Origin: Acanthamoeba sp. SK_2022b
Taxonomy: Eukaryota; Discosea; Longamoebia; Acanthamoebidae
Assembly: GCA_027943245.1 (NCBI GenBank)
Contig: JANDJZ010000898.1
Location: 1 to 11,776 of the forward strand
Direction: 5' to 3'
Length of the DNA: 11,776 nt
Shown here piece by piece: positions 1 to 7,516 of the stretch. Both the position numbers and the translations under genes were made by a program. Under the pieces are notes generated by a model. It saw only the letters and a program-made list of their open reading frames with translations. It was not told where the DNA came from and searched no databases. Each line of letters opens with the position of its first letter. Position 1 is the first letter of the stretch.

Positions 1-1946
1 ATGAACGCCTTCATCGTGGTCAGCTACTGCTTGGAGTGGTACATGGCCGCCGAATCGCTCAAGCCCGCCCACAAGGTACTGCACGAGCCCACGCGCGCAC
101 GCGATGTCCACTCACCCCCCCCCCCTCCCGCCCGCTTTCGCCACACAGAGCCACTACGCGTGGCTGGCCAAGCTGGAGAAGCGGGTGGGCTGGCTGCACG
201 CCATCAACATCATCGCCATGTGCTTCGTCGTCCTCTTCGTCATCCAGTACAACGAAGTCGACCCCAGTACACTGGACCCCCCCCTCTCCTTCGCGACTGC
301 GTGCAACCTCTCCTCATTGGTGGTGGTGGTGGTGGTGGTGGTGGTGGTGGTGGTGGTGGTGGTGGTGGTGGTGGTGGTGGTGGTGGTGCAGTGTCGGCGT
401 TTGGGCTGCTGGTGGCCGCCATCGTGCTGGTCATGAAGCTCATCTCCTACGCCACCACCAACAAGGTGCCCCCCCCTCCACGCCAACCAGCCAACCAAAC
501 CCCACCGCCCACGTGGGCGCATTCGTTCGCCTGGCCTGGCCTCACCCCACCAGGCTCGGGCTGGCGTTGCGTAGGATTTGCGGAATCGGTTCCTGCGGCC
601 ACACCTCAAGCACACGCGAGTCAAGATCCCGGGCGGGGAGGGCCTCCGCTACCCGCAGAACATCAACCCCGGCAGTACGCTCCTCCCGCGCCATTGTCCA
701 ACTTTCTTTTTCTTTTTCTTTTTCTTTTTCTTTTTCTCTCTCTTTTCTCCTGGTAAGTGCTAACAACATTTAAAATAATATATCTATATAAAATTAGACA
801 TGTACTACTTCCTGGCGGCGCCTACCCTGTGCTACCAGATGGAGTACCCGCGCACTCCCCACATCCGATGGTCCTACCTCGCCTCCCTCACGCTCCGATG
901 GGTGCGTGCCCTGCCCCCCCCCATCGCCTTGCCGCCCATGGCGGTTGCTTACGCGTGACGTGGGCTACCTCCCCCCCTCCCCCAAATCGAGCAGGTGTTC
1001 TTGAACCTGCTGATCCTGTTCCTGGTGGAGCAATACCTGGTGCCCGCCATCAAGAACTCCATCGAGCCCCTCACCCAGATGCAGTTCGGGCACGTCCTCG
1101 AGCGCCTCCTCAAGCTCTCCGTACGCCTCCTCTTCCCCTTCCTGTACATACATACACTCATGCATGTGGTGGTGGTGGTGGTGTGTGGTGGTGGGGTGGT
1201 GGTGTGTGGTGGTGGTGGTGGTGGTGGTGGTGGTGGTGTATTCCATTGCTCACGGGCCGGCCAACTCTTTCGATATCAGATCCCCAACCTCTACATTTGG
1301 CTGCTGTTCTTCTACAGCTTCTTCCACTGCTGGCTCAACATGCTCGCCGAGGTCCTCCGTTTCGGTGATCGCGAGTTCTACCAAGTAAAAACATCGCCTC
1401 CCCCCCACATCAACTCTCGCAAACGCAGGCGATAACCCCCCCCCCTCTTACTTGTGACTCTGCAACAGGATTGGTGGAACAGCACGACCCTGAGCGAATA
1501 CTGGCGGACCTGGAACAGGCCCGTCCACCAGTGGCTGCTGCGACACGTGTACTACCCGATGACCCGCGCCGGCTGCTCCAAGCTCCAGTCTGCGTTCTTC
1601 ATCTTCTTCCTCTCGGGGGTGGGCCACGAGGTGCTGGTGAGCATCCCGTGCAACACCTTCCAGCTGTGGGTGTTGGGCTCCTTCATGGCGCAGGTGCCCG
1701 CAACTCCCCCCCCACCCCGGTGACTCATGAGTGCTGTGGCTGGCTTGTCTGACCTCCCGCGGCGGGCGTGGCGCGCAGTTGCCGCTGATCTACCTCACGC
1801 GGTCGTTTATGAAGGGAACGAAGACGGGGAACCTGGTGTTCTGGTTCTCCTTCTGCATCCTGGGGCAGCCGCTGTGCATTCTCTTGTACAGCCACCTCAC
1901 GTTCCACCGCTACCAGTTTTTGTACTGGAAGGGCCTCTCCTTCTAA
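1..1946 (+). CDS. DGAT1: Diacylglycerol O-acyltransferase 1 (MBOAT family), C-terminal part, 9 exons
   Basis: DGAT1 esterifies diacylglycerol with acyl-CoA to make triacylglycerol in the ER membrane. Exons: 1-75, 149-266, 392-465, 575-674, 798-901, 995-1120, 1280-1384, 1469-1693, 1779-1946 (TAA). All introns are GT-AG and phases agree, giving 364 residues. Landmarks: APTLCY at residues 130-135 with PRTP soon after; FGDREFYQDWWN at 227-238, whose last Asn is the family's conserved asparagine; YWRTWNRPVH; and GHE at 286-288, whose His287 matches the MBOAT catalytic histidine. At least seven hydrophobic stretches fit a polytopic membrane protein, and the C-terminal half resembles plant and animal DGAT1 closely. 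The ATG at base 1 lies within a membrane segment that in the family is preceded by 100 or more residues, so it is probably internal and the 5' exons lie outside the window. An ACAT/SOAT sterol acyltransferase is less likely, given the DWWN and PVHQW context. Confidence 0.95.
319..388 (+). repeat. (GGT)23 microsatellite in DGAT1 intron 2
   Basis: About 23 uninterrupted GGT units fill the 3' half of the 267-391 intron and run almost into its acceptor (GGTGCAG). The sense RNA is G-rich and could form a two-tier G-quadruplex. Open frames across it encode only poly-Gly, poly-Val or poly-Trp and are not genes. Confidence 0.95.
703..750 (+). repeat. (CTTTTT)n pyrimidine tract in DGAT1 intron 4
   Basis: About six CTTTTT units followed by CT-rich sequence lie inside the 675-797 intron. 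Just downstream are GGTAAGTGCTAAC (a donor-like GTAAGT overlapping a CTAAC branch-site-like motif) and an AT-rich stretch ending in the acceptor ATTAG at 793-797. Confidence 0.85.
1165..1238 (+). repeat. Interrupted GTG/GGT microsatellite in DGAT1 intron 6
   Basis: A second G-rich trinucleotide tract with GTGTGTGG interruptions, inside the 1121-1279 intron. It has the same sense-strand composition as the tract at 319-388. Confidence 0.9.
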
Positions 1947-2229
1947 AGAGCGAGAAGGCCCATGTGTTGCTGATGTGCACAACAAGTAAAACAAAACACA
2001 AAAACTCATTGCCCCCTCGTGATTGTGGCGAACCTGGCCAACAAGAACCAAGAACTGGCACATCATACTCCTTGACTGCTCTTAGTCTCTAAGAGTCTCT
2101 AAGAGAGGGCAAGGCAAGGGTGCAGTAGCAGAATGGTGAAGCTGCCTTACAAAGCAGCTCTCCCCAACACTTTTGTTTACACGCTTTCTTTTTTTTAAAA
2201 AAAAAAAATACAACTAACTACCTACTTCA
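1947..2229. other. Convergent 3' spacer between DGAT1 and the 2230-3777 gene
   Basis: This 283-bp stretch must hold both 3' UTRs. No canonical AATAAA is seen for either gene. It has a perfect 7-bp stem with a 3-nt loop (CTCTTAG TCT CTAAGAG, 2079-2095) followed by another copy of TCTCTAAGAG; a second stem AGCTGC/GCAGCT (2140-2145 with 2154-2159); and an abrupt T8-A12 switch at 2189-2208. Such features could help 3' end formation on either strand, but no mechanism can be read from the sequence. Confidence 0.6.
2079..2095. repeat. Perfect inverted repeat (7-bp stem, 3-nt loop) in convergent spacer
   Basis: CTCTTAG at 2079-2085 pairs exactly with CTAAGAG at 2089-2095. The right arm belongs to TCTCTAAGAG, which recurs at 2096-2105, so two alternative right arms exist. 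Function unknown; a 3' UTR hairpin of the DGAT1 transcript is the simplest reading. Confidence 0.5.
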
Positions 2230-3777
2230 TCAGAGCAAGAGCTGGGCCCTCTGGGAGTCATCGAACGAGGGCAAGGAGGGATCCACGAAGTACGCCGAGT
2301 CCAGGGTGGCCTGCTCCTGCTTGCCGGCCGACTTGGCGGCGTATTTGAGTTTCTTCTTGTCCTTCTTGCTCTGCTGCTTCTCCTCCTTCTTGTGTTGCTT
2401 CTCCAGCTTCTTGAGCTGCTTCTTCTCCTTCTTTTCCCAGCGCTTGATGTCCTTGACGTCTCCGCCCGCGTGCCGCCGCTCCAGCTGATGTTGATACGAC
2501 CGATGCAACTGCACTGGCTGCGAGTGGGCCAGCCCGTTCACCTCGGGGCCGCTCGACAGCTCGTACATGCTCCGCGTGCCCTGCACGCCTCTGCTCATCC
2601 GCACACCGCCACCATTGCCGGCAATCGTTAGCACTCCGTATGGGTGGTGGAGGTGGAGATGACAAAGGGCCAAATACGTGGGAGGGCGTTGGGGGATGGC
2701 CGGGGGCGGCGCGAACGAGGTCGCGAAGGAGGCACACGAGACCGACGAGAAGCCAGCCTTGCGTAGCTCTGCGGGGTGGGCGTAGGTACGGCTGCGGCCA
2801 CGGGAGGCAACTGCAGATACGACACATGACGCGTCTCTCTCGTCAACACCACTCACCTCCATCATCATCATTATCACCATCGCCATCACCATACCTCCTA
2901 GGAGGATGTCAGGGTCGTAGTCGCGAGGAGGCAGCGGCGGAGGAGGCAGTGGAGGAGGCGCCTCGGCCGTCGTCTGCTGTTGGCAGTGTGTGCGTGGAGG
3001 GGAGTCGGCGTCGGGCGGCGGCGGGAGAGGACCCTCGGGGCCCGAGGGCGTGCAGGGCGATAGCGGGGGCGCCGACACGATTTGACTTCCCCCTCCTCCA
3101 GTGGCCGCCGCCAACGTGGACGACGACAACGACAACGACAACAACGGAGAGGAGCAGGAGGATGAAGGAGTGGATGGACATCCAGGCGTGGCGCTGATGT
3201 CATCGCGTAGCGCCCGCTTGGAGCGCAGGAGTAGAGAGCGGGAGTGCTTGCGCCTTGGCTTGTTGTTGTTGTTGTTGTTGGCCAGTTCGCCCTCGCAGGC
3301 CGCTGGAGTGGTCGAGTAAGGCGATGGCGGCAGCGAGGAGGGCGTGGCCGGGGCGTTGGTGGTGGGTAGGGACGACGAAGAGTTGTGGAGGGAGGACGAG
3401 AGGTTTTCCTTGTCGAGGGAGCGCGGACTGAGAAGGGCGCTCCGCTTGGCCTTGTTCTCCTTCTTTTTCTTCTTCTGGTCCTGGTCGTCCTTGGTTGTGA
3501 AGATGAACCGCTCGTCCAACGCCTCCTCCTGCCAAGCCCACGGCCCAATCAGCGAGTCGCTTCTCCGTTGGCAATGCAACCGTGTTGGCCAATGGAATGC
3601 AACAAGAGAGACGACAGAGAGGGAGCGTACGTAGGCGTCCAGCCAGGAAGGGCGACTACCGTCGCTGTCTTCATGGCCAGAGCGGTTGCCGGGGCGGATG
3701 TTGGAGAGGGACACCACGGACAGGGTCTTGCGCTTCGCCTTGGGCTCACCCTCAGCTTTGTTCATCACGCTGGACAT
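2230..3777 (-). CDS. Unrecognised low-complexity protein with Lys/Glu-rich C-terminal coiled coil
   Basis: I do not recognise a family. The frame is open for 515 codons, but three GT-AG introns of 102, 126 and 87 nt fit inside it. Proposed exons (minus strand): 3777-3631, 3528-2895, 2768-2678, 2590-2230 (TGA), giving 410 aa. Intron 3 (2677-2591) contains GTGCTAACG, a good branch site, and intron 1 ends TTGGCAG. The N-terminus is basic (KAKRK), followed by RFIFTTKDDQDQKKKKK, a long Ser/Pro/Asn-rich middle with poly-Pro runs, then a Lys/Glu/Gln-rich helix (KRWEKKEKKQLKKLEKQ and on) and a short acidic tail. It could be a scaffold or cytoskeletal linker; that is a guess. Third-position GC is high in the exons. 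ATG 3777 is the first Met; a second Met follows four codons later. Intron 2 (2894-2769) is the least certain, since GTGAGT at 2857 is an alternative donor. Confidence 0.75.
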   Translation of the reverse strand: MSSVMNKAEGEPKAKRKTLSVVSLSNIRPGNRSGHEDSDGSRPSWLDAYVRSLSVVSLVAFHWPTRLHCQRRSDSLIGPWAWQEEALDERFIFTTKDDQDQKKKKKENKAKRSALLSPRSLDKENLSSSLHNSSSSLPTTNAPATPSSLPPSPYSTTPAACEGELANNNNNNKPRRKHSRSLLLRSKRALRDDISATPGCPSTPSSSCSSPLLSLSLSSSTLAAATGGGGSQIVSAPPLSPCTPSGPEGPLPPPPDADSPPRTHCQQQTTAEAPPPLPPPPLPPRDYDPDILLGGMVMAMVIMMMMEVSGVDERDASCVVSAVASRGRSRTYAHPAELRKAGFSSVSCASFATSFAPPPAIPQRPPTYLALCHLHLHHPYGVLTIAGNGGGVRMSRGVQGTRSMYELSSGPEVNGLAHSQPVQLHRSYQHQLERRHAGGDVKDIKRWEKKEKKQLKKLEKQHKKEEKQQSKKDKKKLKYAAKSAGKQEQATLDSAYFVDPSLPSFDDSQRAQLLL

Positions 3778-3898
3778 GTTTTTGCGTTCTCAGACACCTG
3801 CCTCACTCGCCCAGTGAAACAGAAATAGAGGAGCCATCAGCCTGGCCCCAACTACACAACAATGAAATGGCGGGAAGCCAAGGCACTTTCTGTGCATT
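3778..3898 (-). promoter_or_regulatory. 5' flank of the 2230-3777 gene
   Basis: Probable promoter or 5' UTR. On the minus strand it contains GGTAAGGTAAAATG (donor-like, near 3900) and TTTCACTGGGCGAGTGAGGCAG ending near 3793, broken here as TTTCACTGGG then CGAGTGAGGCAG, which resembles an acceptor. A 5' UTR intron is therefore possible. No TATA box is evident. Confidence 0.25.
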
Positions 3899-4226
3899 TT
3901 ACCTTACCCTCGCCGATGCGACGTGTTTCTTCTTCTTGGCGTTGTTGGGGTTTGCTATTTGGCGACGATGGAGCTGTGCGGCGACGTGCGGCAAGGAGAC
4001 AGTGCCTCCTCAGGTGTGCAGTGCCTGTTCTTTGTTCTCTTCTATTCTATTTGCCCAGACTCCGCTGCGTGTGTGCACCAACGTCGCGTGAGGTGGGGCA
4101 TGTGGGGTAATTACTTGATGGCGGGTGTTCAACGGTCATGAGAGAAGCGTTGGGCAGGCCTGCCATTTGCAGTTGCGCTGCAGCCTCTTCATCACCGCCA
4201 CCAACGGCCGTTTCTTTTGGCGCCAT
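3899..4226 (-). CDS. Candidate small two-exon gene, 55 aa, hypothetical
   Basis: The minus strand shows AAAAATGGCGCC, a good eukaryotic start context, with ATG at 4226. Exon 4226-4115 gives 37 codons ending in EHPPS. A phase-1 intron 4114-3955 (GTAATT to AAATAG) would join to 3954-3899, ending NPNNAKKKKHVASARVR and TAA. The protein would be acidic at first and lysine-rich at the end. Against it, third-position GC is only about half, far below its neighbours, and there is no recognised domain. It might instead be the 3' UTR of the ankyrin/WD40 gene, or a 5' exon of the 2230-3777 gene through an acceptor near 3790, which would also be phase-compatible. No function proposed. Confidence 0.22.
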
Positions 4227-4315
4227 TTTTGGTTTTTTCTTTTGCTTTTTTGATGAAGTCCACATGTTTTCGTTTGTTTTGGGTTGCTGCACGTGCGCAC
4301 TGCAATCCTCTGGGG

Positions 4316-4614
4316 TTAGGAGAGGTGCCACGCACATATCGAGTGATCGCGGGACCCACTCCACAGCGTCCTGCGATCCGTTACCACGCGTTATCAGTCA
4401 GTACTGCCTGATGTCCGCCAAAGAGAGGAGAGGTAACGGTACCGCTCGTCGGAGAGCCACAGGAGACATCGCACGGCTCCCTGTTGCGTACCGAACTTGT
4501 GCACCTGGTTGCCCTGCGCCGCCATTTTATAATTAAAAATGTACATAAACATATAAACATAAACATAAACATAAACATAAACATAAACATAAACATAAAC
4601 ATAAACATAAACAT

Positions 4615-4674
<60 letters not shown>

Positions 4675-7268
4675 AATATCATATACATAGATGAGGATGG
4701 TTGTTGCCCGCGGGACCATCCGGGGAGGTGGCGCATACGTCGTGGTCCCACACGAGGATGGAGCCATCGGTGCAGCCGCCCACCACGAAGGTGCGCCCGA
4801 ACCCGCAGGTGATGCGCTTGAGGCAGAGGATGGACCCACCCGCCCCGATCTCCACCACCCGAACCAGCTCCGGCCCGCTCTGGTCCCCCTCCGGGGCCTT
4901 CCCTGCGCAGGGACCACCACGCGTGGCGTTGGCACGCATGGAATGCACTCCCCCCCCAATAATGAACGCGACAACAGCGACGGCGGGAGAGGCGCGCACA
5001 TAGTTTGACTTTGCAGTCGTTGCCAGCAGACCACACGCGCCCGGCGTTGTAGAGGAGATCGTTGATTGGACGATCGTGCGCCTTCCAATCGTGTCGCTTC
5101 ATGCTCTGAGCATCACCCCCCCCCCCCCCAATCGTAAGCTGGGCCAACTGCTAGATCGCGAAAGGGGGGGGGAGCTCATGATACCTCGAAGTGGAGGGTG
5201 AAGATGTCGGTCTCGCCTCCCATCCACACCGAGTTGTGCACCTGGCACATCGAGAAGATGGGGCTCCCTTGCTTGATCACAAACTCCTCCTCTCGCCTCA
5301 GTTTCTGATGCGAATGACATTCAAGTGGTCCACGTGTGATGATGATGATGATGATGATGATGTCGGCAAAAAAGCGGGAGGGATGACGCTGATGATGATG
5401 ATCATCATGTGGATCATTGTGGGGGGGGGGTAAGGCGCGTACGAGGGCGTCCCAGACGATGACCGTGCCCATGATGTCGGCCGACCACACCTGCGGTGGC
5501 TGGGACGGGGAGCGACGGATGAGGTTCATCGCGCGCACCAGCTCTCGGTGCCCCACCAGCTGCCTCGCCTCCTTCAACTGCCAACCCCCCCCCCAACAAC
5601 CAGCGTGAGCAGGGCAGGCGGAGGTGGAGGCGGAGAAGGGGGGCAAGGCGCGCGCACCTTTTTCTTGTTCCAGATGCGGATCACGTTGTCGTCGTGGAAG
5701 CTCCTGCACGGGGAGGCCACCCAACCAACAACAGCAAATGATGATTGGTGGTTTGGGGGGGGGGGGCAACGAGGGAGATATCTACGGTGGTGGTGATTCG
5801 TGGAGGTTGGGAAAGAAGAGGTGTACCACACGCGGTCTTCGGCCAGGAGAAGGCCGTACACGCGAGCTTCCTTTTCGGAGCTCGTGGCTATGCTCTTCAG
5901 CACCTTCCCGCTCTGATTGGATCGCTCACGTTTGCGTGTGATGAAGAGCCAGTGGCACAGCGGGAAAAGAAAAGAAAAAGAAAAAGAAAAAGAGGAGGGA
6001 AATGTTCACGCACGTGGATGGCGACCGTGGAGAGATTGCCCACGCCGTCTCCGGTCCAGACGGCGGCGTCCACCCGCACCAGGCACTGCACCGCTGCACA
6101 CAAGACGTCACGAGGGCCGCGGCGAGCAGCGGCAAACCCAAGAAAAGGAGAGGGGGGGGCATACCTTTGGCGGTGGGTTCGATCTTCATCTTGTTCTCAA
6201 AGGACAAGTCGAGGGCGGACCACGCGGGCCCCCCGTCTTGCAGCTGCTTCATCTGCACGCGCGATCCGGCGGGCGGTGAGTGGTGGAGATCACTGATGAA
6301 CCCAGTGACAAGGGGTCAGCCAGCAGAGGGGGGGCAAGGGTGCCTCGAGCTGGGTCTTGAGTAGCGTCACTATTGAGCGCTGGTTCTGCCGACGCGCAAT
6401 GTCGAGTGCACTCTGTGGGTGGCGGGTGGTGGGTGGTGGTGAGTCTTCCACGAATCACGAGAAGCTTGCACACACTTACCTCTCCCAAAGGCTTCGCGGC
6501 ATCGAAGTAGAAGAAGGCAAAAGGAGAAGGAGCAAGGATTGGGGCGGTGGTGAGGGAGAGGCAGCGCATTAGTGTGAGCACGCGTCCATTCGGGCACTGA
6601 AGGGAAGAGGGGGAAGGGAAGGGCCATTACGGTGAGGGCATCCATGCTTGCGCCGTGTCGGAGCAGCAGCGCCACCACGTCGCCGTGGCCCCATTCGCAC
6701 GCCACGTGCAACGGAGTCTGTTGCTCGCGAGTGGCGGTCAGGAGTTAAGGGAGAGGGGGGGGGGGAGAGAAGCACAGTCATGAACGGAAAGGAGGCAAGG
6801 GGCTGTGGTGGTGCGCACCCATCCCTTGGCGGGGAGGTTGGGGTCGATGACGGCCCGGTCGAGAAGGAGGGCCACCGCTGCCACCATCCCTTCCGCGCAT
6901 GCCAGGTGGAGAGGCGTCTGCCAGCGAGAGAGCACACGCCACCGTCAAGCAAGCCAACGACCACTCGTTGTTATAGGAGGGCGACAAGCTTTGACACTTA
7001 CCCACTGTGCACGCGGCAGCAGCAAGCCCCGGCAAAGAAAGGAAACCAGGAGGTCAGTTGGGTGGCTTCACTAACCCCCCCTATCAACCCAACACGATAG
7101 CTTGTGGGGCTCGTGGTCCATTTCGGGGCTGCCTACCTCCTTGGGGTCAGAGTCGCAGTAGGAGAGGCGGGCAAGGTCGCCCTCCGGAGCTAGGGCAAGC
7201 AGAGAGGACAGGTCCGCACGTAGCAGCGCCTCCTCCACGTCCGACATCGCCACGGCTTGTGGCTCCAT
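4316..7268 (-). CDS. Ankyrin-repeat / seven-bladed WD40 propeller protein, 15-16 exons
   Basis: Exons (minus strand): 7268-7137, possibly 7004-7002, 6917-6819, 6717-6631, 6491-6480, 6412-6344, 6252-6165, 6093-6014, 5912-5827, 5703-5658, 5577-5443, 5304-5185, 5105-5000, 4902-4739, 4513-4443, 4370-4316 (TAA); about 450 aa. Residues 46-78, 79-111 and 112-134 are ankyrin repeats (TPLHLA, TPLHVA, SALDIA, spaced exactly 33). From about 148 to 449 seven WD40 blades follow, marked by AAVWTGD, NVIRIWN, QVWSADIMG, SVWMGGETD, RVWSAGNDCKVKLW, GGCTDGSILVWD and LWSGSRDHSICAWHL. Both parts are protein-binding scaffolds and no catalytic site is seen. The propeller resembles WD domains of some inositol polyphosphate 5-phosphatases, but no phosphatase domain follows. 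Split codons make conserved Trp in several blades (TG|G at 5827/5703, T|GG at 5000/4902), which supports the model. Start: ATG 7268 is the first in frame (GAGAAGATGG); ATG 7247 is an alternative. One junction (6344 or 6302 to 6252) is ambiguous. Confidence 0.9.
4544..4674. repeat. Two abutting hexanucleotide arrays, (CATAAA)n then (TACATA)10, in an intron
   Basis: About ten CATAAA units (4544-4613) pass directly into ten TACATA units (4615-4674). Both lie in intron 4738-4514 of the ankyrin/WD40 gene. They give Met-Tyr-Met-Tyr or Ile-Asn-like open frames that are not genes. The second array probably arose next to the first by slippage. Confidence 0.9.
5338..5408. repeat. (GAT)n tracts with a 14-bp perfect palindrome in an intron
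   Basis: GAT repeats at 5338-5362 and 5391-5400. The second runs into its own complement to make ATGATGATCATCAT (5395-5408), a perfect palindrome. All within intron 5442-5305 of the ankyrin/WD40 gene. Confidence 0.85.
6480..6491 (-). other. 12-nt microexon (PLGE) of the ankyrin/WD40 gene
   Basis: Minus-strand CCTTTGGGAGAG lies between acceptor GCGAAG (AAG-type, after a long pyrimidine tract) and donor GTAAGTG. Joining ...MDALT (exon ending 6631) to PLGE to SALDIA (exon from 6412) gives exactly 33 residues between TPLHVA and SALDIA and places Gly where ankyrin repeats have it. Alternative: an upstream acceptor TTCAG near 6609 would keep a longer in-frame insert, but breaks the repeat spacing. 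Confidence 0.6.
7002..7004 (-). other. Possible 3-nt exon (TGG, Trp) of the ankyrin/WD40 gene
   Basis: Minus strand: CTGACC, then a pyrimidine-rich stretch, then GTGCACAG|TGG|GTAAGTG. Both sites are strong and phase 0. Inclusion would give DPKE-W-TPLHLA, and Trp before TPLH also occurs in the next repeat (KGWTPLHVA). The simpler alternative is one 219-nt intron (7136-6918) with no Trp. Confidence 0.35.
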
Positions 7269-7341
7269 CTTCTCTACCAGGCCCAACCTAACTCACCCCT
7301 CGCCCCCAGGTTATTGGCGTGAAATGTATTTTCCTGACGAC

Positions 7342-7361
7342 TTTTTCCTAAACGGGAAAAA
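7342..7361. promoter_or_regulatory. Inverted repeat TTTTTCC/GGAAAAA upstream of the ankyrin/WD40 gene
   Basis: TTTTTCC (7342-7348) and GGAAAAA (7355-7361) are exact complements around a 6-nt loop, about 75-95 bp upstream of the ATG. A related ATTTTCC lies at 7328-7334. It could be a transcription factor site; no factor can be named. Confidence 0.25.
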
Positions 7362-7412
7362 TGCACGCGCCGCCAACACAACAACACAAGCCTGTCTTCT
7401 TTCCTGTGTATT

Positions 7413-7418
7413 TTTAAT
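7413..7418 (-). promoter_or_regulatory. Possible polyadenylation signal ATTAAA for the DEP/PH/SEC14 gene
   Basis: ATTAAA on the minus strand about 100 nt after the TAA at 7517-7519, in an AT-rich stretch standing out from GC-rich surroundings. It is the common variant of AATAAA. Supported by position only. Confidence 0.4.
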
Positions 7419-7516
7419 AATAAATTGCAATTAAATCCACACAAATAAATAGTGCGTGTTGTGGTTTGGTGGTGGTGGGTGGTGGGTGGTGGTGGTGATG
7501 ATGATGATGGAGGGTC

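Larger units (their letters stand above)
7269..7516. other. Spacer: 3' flank of the DEP/SEC14 gene and promoter side of the ankyrin/WD40 gene
   Basis: 248 bp between two minus-strand genes transcribed in tandem. The part near 7480-7516 is the 3' UTR of the DEP/PH/SEC14 gene, with GGT and GAT repeats (7467-7510). An AT-rich stretch at 7411-7450 holds an ATTAAA signal. The part near 7269-7400 is the likely promoter of the downstream gene and contains GCCAATAA on the minus strand (about 7310-7318) and a small inverted repeat. No further gene is seen. Confidence 0.5.

Noticed and set aside
1..773. Open frames of 245-251 codons across the start of the window
   Set aside because: They read through introns and the GGT repeat as poly-Gly or poly-Trp. 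Only the segments matching DGAT1 exons are coding.
2121..2160. tRNA-like stretch with D-arm-like AGCAGAATGGTGAAGCT and a TAC-containing hairpin
   Set aside because: The anticodon-like loop would be eight bases, no T-arm motif follows, and the ends do not form an acceptor stem.
3582..4141. Plus-strand hydrophobic open frames near 3862-4091
   Set aside because: Overlap the 5' flank of the minus-strand gene, no good start context or exon partners, and no recognisable domain.
4047..4364. 105-codon minus-strand open frame starting MEWVPRSLD
   Set aside because: Its first part is the last WD40 exon read in the wrong frame. Only the piece from 4226 is kept, as a weak candidate.
4544..4674. CRISPR-like or telomere-like array
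   Set aside because: The units are contiguous hexamers with no spacers, and CATAAA/TACATA are not telomere repeats. Their position within an intron explains them.
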